This document shows positions 1 through 6,592 of a stretch of DNA of 64,000 nt, in pieces; position 1 is the first letter of the stretch, and each line of letters begins with the position of its first letter. The notes beneath the pieces were generated by a model. It saw only the letters and a list, made by a program, of their open reading frames with translations. It was not told the DNA's origin and ran no database searches. The stretch lies in NCBI GenBank assembly GCA_030538415.1, contig JAUNTY010000006.1, positions 1 through 64,000 on the forward strand, given 5' to 3'. The position numbers and the translations under genes were made by a program. This DNA comes from Neisseria sp. (GTDB lineage Bacteria; Pseudomonadota; Gammaproteobacteria; Burkholderiales; Neisseriaceae).

Positions 1-45
1 GAATGGATATTTCCAAGAAAAAAGTATTTTGCAAAGGTCTCAGGC
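1..45. repeat. right end of a MITE-like element (cut by window start)
   Basis: The first bases match, over about 50 bp, the right end of the MITE-like element at 60663-60859. The match includes the terminal TTTTGCAAAGGTCTC at 31-45, which is followed by an uptake sequence. The left part lies outside the window. Confidence 0.7.
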
Positions 46-214
46 CGTCTGAAACCTGAGAAATAACCTTGCTGCGCCGGCCTGCTTTGCCATAACAGGC
101 GTATTGTCTGCGGCCATGCTTTGCATGAAAAATGTGTTGTTTGGCTACATCTTGTGTGAATGGTGTTTCCCGGCGACGGATCTTTTCCGGGTTGGCATGA
201 CGGGCAACATGTTC

Positions 215-243
215 TTGACAATTCAGGAAAAAGAAGCGATAAT
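215..243 (+). promoter_or_regulatory. sigma-70 promoter of rpmE
   Basis: TTGACA at 215-220, a 17 bp spacer and GATAAT at 238-243 match the sigma-70 consensus in 11 of 12 positions. It lies 60 bp before rpmE, the only downstream gene. DNA before it (46-214) shows no gene that I can support. Confidence 0.75.
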
Positions 244-304
244 ACACAGCTTGTCTTGAAGTATAGGCAAAACCCCTATACCCGCTTAATCGAAAGGAAA
301 CATC

Positions 305-520
305 ATGAAACAAGGTATTCATCCGAACTACCACGAAATCACCGTAACCTGCTCTTGCGGTAACAAATTCACCACCAAATCCGCGATGGAAAAAGACAGC
401 TTCAACATCGAGGTTTGCTCGGAATGCCATCCGTTCTACACCGGCCAACAAAAAATCGTTGACAGCACCGGTCGCGTGGATAAGTTCAACCAAAAATTCG
501 GCAATATGTTCAAACGTTGA
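305..520 (+). CDS. rpmE: 50S ribosomal protein L31 (zinc-binding type)
   Basis: This 71-residue protein is full length for bacterial L31, a component of the large ribosomal subunit near the central protuberance. The N-terminus [12 protein letters not shown] is characteristic of the family. Cysteines at 16, 18, 37 and 40 (CSC and CSEC) are the zinc ligands of the C+ form, as opposed to the zinc-free YkgM-type paralogue. The start has an upstream AAAGGAAA ribosome binding site at good spacing. It is monocistronic, with a consensus promoter at 215-243 and a strong intrinsic terminator just downstream. Confidence 0.97.
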   Translation: MKQGIHPNYHEITVTCSCGNKFTTKSAMEKDSFNIEVCSECHPFYTGQQKIVDSTGRVDKFNQKFGNMFKR

Positions 521-538
521 TTCGGACAGGTTGTTTGC

Positions 539-565
539 AAAAAGGCTGCTTCGGCAGCCTTTTTG
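539..565 (+). terminator. rpmE intrinsic terminator
   Basis: A GC-rich stem (AAAGGCTGC / GCAGCCTTT) closes a TTCG tetraloop and runs into a T-tract, 18 bp after the rpmE stop. Confidence 0.9.
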
Positions 566-611
566 TCGGCTGTCGCCATCGCGGGTGGCGGGTAAAAGCG
601 GCCGTATGATA

Positions 612-719
612 TATAGCCGTTACAATTTAGTTTGATACAGCGTTGCTACGCCTTGCCGTACTATATCTGTACTGTCTGCGGCTTGCTGCCTTGTCTCAAT
701 CTAAATTGAAATGACTATA
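612..719. repeat. Correia-type repeat, short form
   Basis: The ends are TATAGCCGTTACAATTTAG and an imperfect inverted copy ending in GACTATA. The core GTACTGTCTGCGGCTTGCTG is the signature of neisserial Correia (CREE/NEMIS) elements. At 108 bp it is the class lacking the internal ~50 bp. Confidence 0.85.
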
Positions 720-976
720 TAACGTGAGTTCAGGATAAGTTAAATGCATAGATAATGCAGAAACCTGTGGAAATTCAACAATCTTTCCTCTCTCCCGCTT
801 GTCCTGGCAGAGGAGAGAGTTAGAGAGAGGGCAAAGCCGTTGGAGGAAGAAATATTACTTAAACCCCGAGTGTTTAGCCCTCTCCTCATCCCCTGCGAGG
901 ATAAACGGGAGAGGGAGTAAGTTGCTGAAATTCCAATAATTACTCGAAATACTTATCCCGAGCTCACGTTATATAG
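719..976. repeat. ~255 bp element with terminal inverted repeats
   Basis: The ends are inverted copies, ATAACGTGAGTTCAGGATAAGT and ACTTATCCCGAGCTCACGTTAT. The interior carries imperfect palindromic CCTCTCYC/GGGAGAGG blocks and no ORF. It abuts a Correia element on its left and a degenerate Correia-like stretch (977-1085) on its right, and begins and ends at TATA. I do not recognise the family. Confidence 0.6.
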
Positions 977-1185
977 CGGAACGAATGGCACTTCATGCGG
1001 CGTTGCTGGGCCTTGACTTGTATGAATGGCAAGTGGTGGCGCCATATCTTCGGCTTGCTGTCTTGTATCAAAATATTAAGCGGGTTCACCACAATATTTG
1101 GATACCCGCTGCATCATGCAGGCACGAAACCGCTATTTGTCCTATAATTCCTGCAACTTTGTTTCCCCGCACGGCTCCTACTTCC

Positions 1186-2838
1186 ATGCTCACCTACACG
1201 CCGCCCGAATCCCGCTCTCCTGCCAAAACCCATGAAAAGCCGTGGCTGCTGCTGCTGTTGGCGTTTGCGTGGCTGTGGCCCGGGGTGTTTTCGCATGATT
1301 TGTGGAACCCGGCCGAGCCCGCGGTATTTACTGCGGTCGAGGCATTTCTCGACGGCGGCCCTGCCTGGTTGCCGCAGGTGTTGGGGCGGCCTGATTTTTC
1401 GGTGTCGCCGGTATACATATGGGTGGCGGCGCTGTTTCAGCGGCTGCTGTCGCCCTGGGCTGCGGATGCGTATTCCGCCAGCCGCTTTGCCAGCGTGTTT
1501 TTTACCGCCGTCGGCCTGACCTGCAGCGGCATGGCGGGCTACCGCTTTCTCGGCCGCCATCAGGGGCGCAGCGTGGTGTTGATTCTGATTGGTTGCGTCG
1601 GCCTGATTACCATGGCGCATTTCCTCACCGGCCTGTCGGCGGTGTTTGCCGCGCTGGCCATGTGCCTGTATGGCTTTGCGCTGGTGCAGACGCGGGTCAT
1701 CATGGCTTCGCTGCTGCTGGGCGGCGGCTGGGCATTGCTGTCGGTGACGGCGGGTTTCTTGCTGCCTGCGGCGCTGATGCTGATGGCGCTGGGTTTGCTG
1801 GCAAGCGGGCAATGGCGTTTCAAGCGCTATTATATTGTGCTGGTGGGGGCATTTGCCGTGGCGCTGCCGCTGATGCTGGTGTATCCGTTTGCGCTTTACC
1901 ACACCGATGAAGCGGCATTCCGGATTTGGCAGCAACAGCATCTTTTCGGTGCTTACGGCGGCACGTACACTTTTCAGACGGCCTTTTCACTGGGCTATTA
2001 CCTGAAAAACCTGCTCTGGTTTGCATTTCCCGCCTGGGCGTTGGCGGTGTGGACGGCCTCGCGGGTGAAGCTGGCGCACGAGCGTTGGGGCGTGCTGGCG
2101 CTGGCATGGATAGCTGTGGCGGCGTTGCTGTTGGCATTCAGTCCGCGCCAGTTTCAAGATTATCTGGTGTGGCTGCTGCCGCCGCTGGCTTTGTTGGGCG
2201 CTGCGCAGCTTGACGGCTTGCGCCGCGGCGCCGCCGCATTTATCAACTGGTTCGGCATCATGGCTTTCGGCCTGCTGGCGCTGTTTCTGTGGGTGGGCTT
2301 TTTTGCCATGAACTACGGCTGGCCTGCCAAGCTGGCCGAGCGTTCGATGTATTTCAGCCCTTATTACACGCCCGATATCAGCATCATGCCGATGATTGTG
2401 GCCGGGCTGTTTACGCCGGTGTGGTTGTGGGCGATTACCCGCAGGCATATCCGCGGCCGCCAGGCCGTTACCAACTGGGCGGCCGGCATCACGCTGGTTT
2501 GGGCGCTGATGATGACGCTGTTTCTGCCCTGGCTGGATGCGGCCAAAGGCCATGCACCGGTGGTGGCGCAGATGCAGGCAGCGATGCCGTCTGAATGGCA
2601 TCGGGCGGTGGCAGACGGCAGCAGTTGCGTGAGCGTAGACAGCCATGCGGTCACCGCCCGCATCGTTTGGGCGCAATACGGCACGGTGCCGCTGCATGTC
2701 GACGACGCAGGCTGCGAATACCGGCTGGTACAGCAGCCGCGCGACAGTGCTGCCCCCGCAGGCTGGCAAATGCTGTGGCAGGGTGCGCGACCGCGCAACA
2801 AGGCGGAAGGTTTCGCATTGTTGAAAAAGGCCGTCTGA
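1186..2838 (+). CDS. PMT/ArnT-like integral membrane glycosyltransferase
   Basis: A 550-residue, very hydrophobic protein with about 11-12 predicted transmembrane segments and a more polar C-terminal ~90 residues. Just after the first membrane helix, DLWNPAEPAVFTAVE sits where the GT-C fold (PMT, ArnT, GT39/GT83) carries its acidic periplasmic-loop catalytic motif. Members move sugars from polyprenyl-phosphate donors onto lipid or protein acceptors. The substrate cannot be read here. An in-frame ATG at 985 lies inside repeat DNA, so I take MLTYTPP at 1186. The last codons, GCC GTC TGA, are supplied by a DNA uptake sequence. It shares no operon with ubiG, which lies behind two Correia elements. 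Confidence 0.75.
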   Translation: MLTYTPPESRSPAKTHEKPWLLLLLAFAWLWPGVFSHDLWNPAEPAVFTAVEAFLDGGPAWLPQVLGRPDFSVSPVYIWVAALFQRLLSPWAADAYSASRFASVFFTAVGLTCSGMAGYRFLGRHQGRSVVLILIGCVGLITMAHFLTGLSAVFAALAMCLYGFALVQTRVIMASLLLGGGWALLSVTAGFLLPAALMLMALGLLASGQWRFKRYYIVLVGAFAVALPLMLVYPFALYHTDEAAFRIWQQQHLFGAYGGTYTFQTAFSLGYYLKNLLWFAFPAWALAVWTASRVKLAHERWGVLALAWIAVAALLLAFSPRQFQDYLVWLLPPLALLGAAQLDGLRRGAAAFINWFGIMAFGLLALFLWVGFFAMNYGWPAKLAERSMYFSPYYTPDISIMPMIVAGLFTPVWLWAITRRHIRGRQAVTNWAAGITLVWALMMTLFLPWLDAAKGHAPVVAQMQAAMPSEWHRAVADGSSCVSVDSHAVTARIVWAQYGTVPLHVDDAGCEYRLVQQPRDSAAPAGWQMLWQGARPRNKAEGFALLKKAV

Positions 2839-2862
2839 ACGGGCATGAAACTTTCAGACGGC
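2827..2862 (+). terminator. paired-uptake-sequence terminator
   Basis: GGCCGTCTGAA and an inverted TTCAGACGGC, 12 bp apart, form a hairpin overlapping the stop codon of the upstream glycosyltransferase. Confidence 0.65.
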
Positions 2863-2880
2863 TCGGGAAATAGCGTAAAA

Positions 2881-2952
2881 TATAGTCGGAGAAATGAGAT
2901 TCTGATACAAGGCGAGCCAACGCCGTAGCAGAAGCTCATTTCTTCGACTATA
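2881..2952. repeat. minimal Correia-type repeat (72 bp)
   Basis: TATAGTCGGAGAAATGAG and the inverted CTCATTTCTTCGACTATA bracket a short core, CAAGGCGAGCCAACGCCG. It shares its right TATA with the next element. Confidence 0.8.
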
Positions 2953-3055
2953 GAGGAAAAACTTAATTCCTACTATGGCGTTGCTGCGCCTAGCCGTACT
3001 ATCTGTACTGTCTGCGGCTTGCTGCCTTGTATTAAAATTAAGTTTTCCCTCTATA
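2949..3055. repeat. Correia-type repeat, short form
   Basis: The ends are TATAGAGGAAAAACTTAA and TTAAGTTTTCCCTCTATA, with the core TACTGTCTGCGGCTTGCTG. It ends 30 bp before ubiG, so it probably forms part of the ubiG leader. Confidence 0.85.
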
Positions 3056-3085
3056 TAACGCCCAATCTATACGGACACTACCGAC

Positions 3086-3808
3086 ATGAGTGAAAACACC
3101 TCTGCCCCACACAACGTAGACAGCGTTGAAATCGACAAATTCAGCCAGCTCGCCCACAAATGGTGGGACACCACCGGCGAATTCAAACCCCTGCACGACA
3201 TCAACCCGCTGCGGCTGGGCTATATCGACGAATTCGGCCAAATCAGCGGCAAAACCGTGCTCGATGTCGGCTGCGGCGGCGGCATCCTCACCGAAAGCAT
3301 GGCCAAGCTCGGTGCTGCGTACGCTACCGGCATCGATATGGCCGAAAAATCGCTCAAAATCGCCAAACTGCACGCGCTTGACCAAGGTGTGACCAACATC
3401 GATTACCGCTGTATCCGCGTCGAAGACCTTGCCGCCGAATCGCCTGCGGGCTTCGATGTGGTCACCTGCATGGAGATGATGGAGCACGTGCCCGATCCCG
3501 CGGCCATTGTCGCGGCCTGTGCCAAACTGGCCAAATCAGGCGGCATGGTGTTTTTCTCCACCATCAACCGCAACCCCAAATCCTACCTGCATGCCATTGT
3601 CGGCGCCGAATACCTGCTCGGCCTTGTGCCGCGCGGCACGCACGACTGGCAAAAATTCATTACCCCCGCCGAGCTGGCACGCATGTGCCGCGCCGCCGGG
3701 CTGGATATTCTCGACAGCCGCGGCCTCGAATACAATCCGCTCACCCGGGTTTATGCCTTGAGCGCCAACACCGATGTCAACTATATGATTGCCTGTCGGA
3801 AAATATAG
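3086..3808 (+). CDS. ubiG: ubiquinone biosynthesis O-methyltransferase UbiG
   Basis: A 240-residue SAM-dependent class I methyltransferase. It catalyses both O-methylations of ubiquinone synthesis (2-polyprenyl-6-hydroxyphenol and demethylubiquinol). SAM motif I is [11 protein letters not shown] at about 58-68, followed by [10 protein letters not shown] and by [14 protein letters not shown], a signature of UbiG. FSTINRN and the C-terminal PLTRVY are also family-typical. Length matches the family. The ubiquinone genes in this window (ubiG, ubiM-like, ubiD) are unlinked. The stop codon TAG is the TATAG of a Correia left-end remnant beginning at 3804, so the extreme C-terminus may be repeat-derived. 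Confidence 0.96.
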   Translation: MSENTSAPHNVDSVEIDKFSQLAHKWWDTTGEFKPLHDINPLRLGYIDEFGQISGKTVLDVGCGGGILTESMAKLGAAYATGIDMAEKSLKIAKLHALDQGVTNIDYRCIRVEDLAAESPAGFDVVTCMEMMEHVPDPAAIVAACAKLAKSGGMVFFSTINRNPKSYLHAIVGAEYLLGLVPRGTHDWQKFITPAELARMCRAAGLDILDSRGLEYNPLTRVYALSANTDVNYMIACRKI

Positions 3809-3819
3809 TCGAAGAAATG
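3804..3819. repeat. Correia left-end remnant supplying the ubiG stop
   Basis: TATAGTCGAAGAAATG matches the left terminus of the Correia elements here, with no matching right end nearby. Its TAG is in frame with ubiG. The rest of the gap to dtd (3820-3974) shows no gene. Confidence 0.6.
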
Positions 3820-3974
3820 TGTTCCGGCTGCCCGGCCTGCCGCCTATGGGAATGACGTTTCTGAAAAGTGTCGGGCAGCACTGCCAATCCTGCAGCCCGG
3901 GCAGCAGGGTTGGCGGCACAAGGCTATGGCAAAGCGGCGAAGCAACGAAACCGGCTTGCTTTTATGGATGGGTA

Positions 3975-4436
3975 TTAAAACAATTTCTGCGAATCAAGCA
4001 GCAGCGTGACAGGACCGTCGTTGCAGAGCGATACCTGCATATGGGTCTGGAAACGGCCGGTTTCGACGGTCAGGCCGTGTTCGCGCAGCATGTCGGCCAC
4101 GCGCTGATAGAGGGCGTCGGCGGCTTCGGGGCGGGCGGCTTCGGAAAAAGAGGGGCGGCGGCCGTTGCGGGCATCGGCGCAGAGGGTGAATTGCGAGACC
4201 AGCAATACCGCGCCGCCGCGGTCTTTCAGCGACAGATTCAGTTTTCCCGCTTCGTCTTCAAAAATGCGCAGATTGGCGGTTTTGTCGGCGATGTAGCGGG
4301 CATCGGTCTCGTTGTCGTGTTGCGACACGCCGAGTAAAACCATCAGGCCGTGGCCGATTTTGCCGGCGGTTTCACGGCGGTCGGCTTCAAGGATGTCGAC
4401 TTGGGCGTGGGTCACTTTCTGGATAACGGCGCGCAT
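3975..4436 (-). CDS. dtd: D-aminoacyl-tRNA deacylase
   Basis: A 153-residue protein of normal DTD length. It hydrolyses D-amino acids mischarged on tRNA (for example D-Tyr-tRNA), protecting translation. The two signature motifs that form the active site at the dimer interface are intact: SQFTL at 81-85 (nucleophilic Thr/backbone region) and NDGPVT at 139-144, the cross-subunit GP-containing motif. The N-terminus MRAVIQKV is also typical. It is transcribed alone on the minus strand, with a full-length Correia element just upstream of its start. Confidence 0.96.
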   Translation of the reverse strand: MRAVIQKVTHAQVDILEADRRETAGKIGHGLMVLLGVSQHDNETDARYIADKTANLRIFEDEAGKLNLSLKDRGGAVLLVSQFTLCADARNGRRPSFSEAARPEAADALYQRVADMLREHGLTVETGRFQTHMQVSLCNDGPVTLLLDSQKLF

Positions 4437-4469
4437 GGGTTATACTCGTTTGTGAGAAGTTTGTGATGG

Positions 4470-4625
4470 TATAGTGAAAAAACTTAATATCTGCTACGGC
4501 GTTGCTGCACCCTGCTCAAAGAGGAGGCTTGACTAAGCTGCTGAAGCAGCAAGTCCGCCGCCCCGTACTACCTGTACTGTCTGCGGCTTGCTGCCTTGTA
4601 TCAAATATTAAGTTTTTCCACTATA
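4470..4625. repeat. Correia-type repeat, full-length form (156 bp)
   Basis: TATAGTGAAAAAACTTAATA and an inverted end TTAAGTTTTTCCACTATA enclose the core. It also has the extra internal block GCTCAAAGAGGAGGCTTGAC...GCTGAAGCAGC that defines the ~155 bp class. Confidence 0.9.
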
Positions 4626-4667
4626 GCAGGCCGTCTGAAAGCAGATTTGTTTTCAGACGGCCTGCTT
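4626..4667 (-). terminator. paired-uptake-sequence terminator of moaC-moeB
   Basis: An inverted pair of GCAGGCCGTCTGAAA arms lies directly at the moeB stop, with an A/T-rich flank. Confidence 0.7.
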
Positions 4668-5416
4668 TATTTTTCCGCGCCGCAAACGCGGCAATCAGGG
4701 TTTTGTTCAAACGGGAAGCGTTGCCAGTCGTTGGCCAGCGCGTCGTAAATCAGCAATTCGTTGTGCGCGGAATGGCCGATGCCCATCAGCAGTTTCAGCG
4801 CTTCAGCGGCCTGGGTGGTGCCGATGATGCCCACGAGCGGGGAGAATACGCCGAATACGGCGCAGGCACCGTCGCTGGCGTTGTCGCCGTCGAAAAGGCA
4901 GGCGTAGCAGGGGGCGTGGGGCAGGTCGGGGCGGTAAACGGCAATCTGGCCGTCGAAGCGCACCGCAGCGCCGGAAACCAGCGGCGTGCGGGTGGCGACG
5001 CTGGCGCGGTTGACGGCTTGGCGGGTGGCGAAATTGTCGCAGCAGTCGAGCACGATGTCGGCTTCACGCATCAGCGCAATCAGGCGTTGTTCGTCGAGGC
5101 GTTCGTTTAAGGCGGTAATGCTGATGCGGCTGTTGACCGCGTTCAGACGGTCTTGCAAGGTTTCGGCTTTGCTGCGGCCGATGTCGGCTTCGGTGAAGGC
5201 CACCTGGCGCTGCAGATTGGTGTCGTCGATGCTGTCATCGTCGGCAATGATGAGGCGGCCGACGCCTGCTGCGGCGAGAAACGGCAGCGCAGCAGCGCCG
5301 AGGCCGCCGCAGCCGATGACCAACACGGTGGCGTCAAGCAGCTTTTGCTGGCCCTCGATGCTGATTTCGTCGAGCAGCAGGTGGCGGCTGTAGCGCAGCA
5401 GGTCGCGGTCGTCCAT
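4667..5416 (-). CDS. moeB: HesA/MoeB/ThiF-family adenylyltransferase
   Basis: A 249-residue E1-like enzyme. It adenylates the C-terminal Gly-Gly of a ubiquitin-like sulfur carrier (MoaD or ThiS). The nucleotide-binding GCGGLG is at 35-40, followed by DDDSIDDTNLQRQ (typical DxxxxxNLxRQ). The structural zinc is held by CYAC (170, 173) and CRVC (242, 245), and Cys185 falls in the GACAVFG segment. It starts one base after the moaC stop, so the two are translationally coupled. Linkage to moaC favours a molybdenum-cofactor role, though a dual ThiF-like function cannot be excluded. Confidence 0.88.
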   Translation of the reverse strand: MDDRDLLRYSRHLLLDEISIEGQQKLLDATVLVIGCGGLGAAALPFLAAAGVGRLIIADDDSIDDTNLQRQVAFTEADIGRSKAETLQDRLNAVNSRISITALNERLDEQRLIALMREADIVLDCCDNFATRQAVNRASVATRTPLVSGAAVRFDGQIAVYRPDLPHAPCYACLFDGDNASDGACAVFGVFSPLVGIIGTTQAAEALKLLMGIGHSAHNELLIYDALANDWQRFPFEQNPDCRVCGAEK

Positions 5417-5417
5417 A

Positions 5418-5915
5418 TCAATAGTTGATGTTTTCGTAGCGGTCGGTAAAGGTGAAGTCGCCGCTTTTGCCGCCGCTTTTTTCTTCGAGGTGGATGTGGG
5501 TGAGGGTCATGCTTTTGTCGATGGCCTTGAGCATGTCGTAAATGGTGAGCAGGGCGATGTTGACGCCGGTGAGCGCTTCCATTTCCACGCCGGTTTTGCC
5601 TTCGGTGCTGGCGGTGACGGCGGCCTTGACACGGCGCAAATCCATGTCGACTTCGAAATCCACGCGCACGTGGGTGAGTGCGACGGGGTGGCACAGCGGA
5701 ATCAGAAAGCCGGTCTGCTTGGCGGCCTGGATGGCGGCGATGCGGGCGATGCCGAGCACGTCGCCTTTTTGAGCCGTGCCCTGCGCTACGGCGGCAATGG
5801 CTTCCGCGCTCATGTTGATAAAGCCGCTGGCGCGGGCGCTGCGTATGGTGGGGGTTTTGCCGCCGATGTCGACCATGTGGGCTTCGTTGTTTTCATTGAA
5901 ATGGGTCAGTTCCAT
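5418..5915 (-). CDS. moaC: cyclic pyranopterin monophosphate synthase MoaC
   Basis: About 165 residues from MELTHFNEN. MoaC converts 3',8-cyclo-7,8-dihydro-GTP into cPMP in molybdopterin synthesis. Family motifs are all present: AHMVDIGGK near the N-terminus, LIPLCHPVAL (LCHP at 74-77), GVEMEALTGV at 109-118 and the catalytic YDMLKAIDK. A longer in-frame ORF reaches 6023, but its extra residues are unlike MoaC. Two adjacent ATGs (5918 and 5915) follow an AGGA at 5-8 bp, and either may be used. It is first in a two-gene unit with moeB. Confidence 0.95.
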   Translation of the reverse strand: MELTHFNENNEAHMVDIGGKTPTIRSARASGFINMSAEAIAAVAQGTAQKGDVLGIARIAAIQAAKQTGFLIPLCHPVALTHVRVDFEVDMDLRRVKAAVTASTEGKTGVEMEALTGVNIALLTIYDMLKAIDKSMTLTHIHLEEKSGGKSGDFTFTDRYENINY

Positions 5916-6592
5916 CATTTTTTCCTGTAATGTGCCACCTGCATCCGGCAGGCCGTCTGAAAGATTCGGGTATTTTTTGTGGGCAAAGATTGGCAGCAGG
6001 CGGGTGTGGAAGCGCTGCCGCATTCGGCTGCGTGCTGTGCGATGCCGAGCCTGATTATTTTAAAAGATTTTTATCCGCGTGCCTATCGGTTGTGGCAGAT
6101 GCGGCGATTTTATAGTCAATTAAAATAAGAAACGCGTCTGCGTTGTCCCGACTTTCCTTGGCTTGCTTTGTGTGAGTTGACGGTAATGGTTTTTAGGGTG
6201 ACTGACAAAATCAAAAGAATTTTCAAGGTGGTTTTCAATATTGAAACCAATGCGTCCGTTGGGCATTTAAAAAAGCCGTTGGGGCAATTGTCATAGTTAC
6301 ATGACATTACAGCGGTAGCATGGCAACCAAACAATCGAACTCATAAATTTTGTTGATGACCTGCGCGAAGCTGGATGGCGCGGGCATTACGGGCAACACA
6401 TACCGCCGTTTAGGCGGATTACTCTATAAAAACCGGCTTTAGGGCTTCCTGAGCCGGGTCAATCCTGTTTCAGACGGCCTGCTCTACTTGGCCGTCTGAA
6501 CAAACCGGGTTTTTGCACAAAACAGGTCTGCTCCCTATCCTGAACAATGCCTGCAAAAGCCCGAACCATAAAAAACTTAATCAATACTGACT
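5916..6592. other. intergenic region upstream of pgaA
   Basis: About 680 bp without a convincing gene. It contains an uptake sequence at 5950, a Correia-like TATAGTCAATTAAAAT end at about 6113, an AT-richer stretch (6116-6350), the small hairpin CCGCCGTTTAGGCGG at about 6401-6415, and a divergent uptake-sequence pair at 6470-6500. A 72-residue ORF on the minus strand (6116-6334) has no recognisable features. pgaA regulation presumably resides here, but I cannot assign a promoter. Confidence 0.5.

Noticed and set aside
46..214. Possible decayed Correia element (GTTGCTGCGCC-like and TTGTCTGCGGC fragments)
   Set aside because: Only isolated core-like words match and no terminal inverted repeats are present.
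977..1185. N-terminal 67 residues of the glycosyltransferase ORF from 985
   Set aside because: Encoded in Correia-like repeat DNA, not membrane-protein-like, and the ATG at 1186 gives a normal start.
3820..3974. Resemblance between the ubiG-dtd gap and 61440-61505
   Set aside because: A short similar stretch around GGAATGACGTTTCTGAAA is too weak to call a repeat without alignment.
6116..6334. 72-residue ORF on the minus strand upstream of pgaA
   Set aside because: No ribosome binding site, motif or homology pattern. It begins and ends in non-coding AT-rich DNA next to a Correia-like end.
6335..6592. Possible riboswitch or attenuator before pgaA
   Set aside because: Small hairpins exist, but no known aptamer consensus or terminator/antiterminator pair could be recognised.
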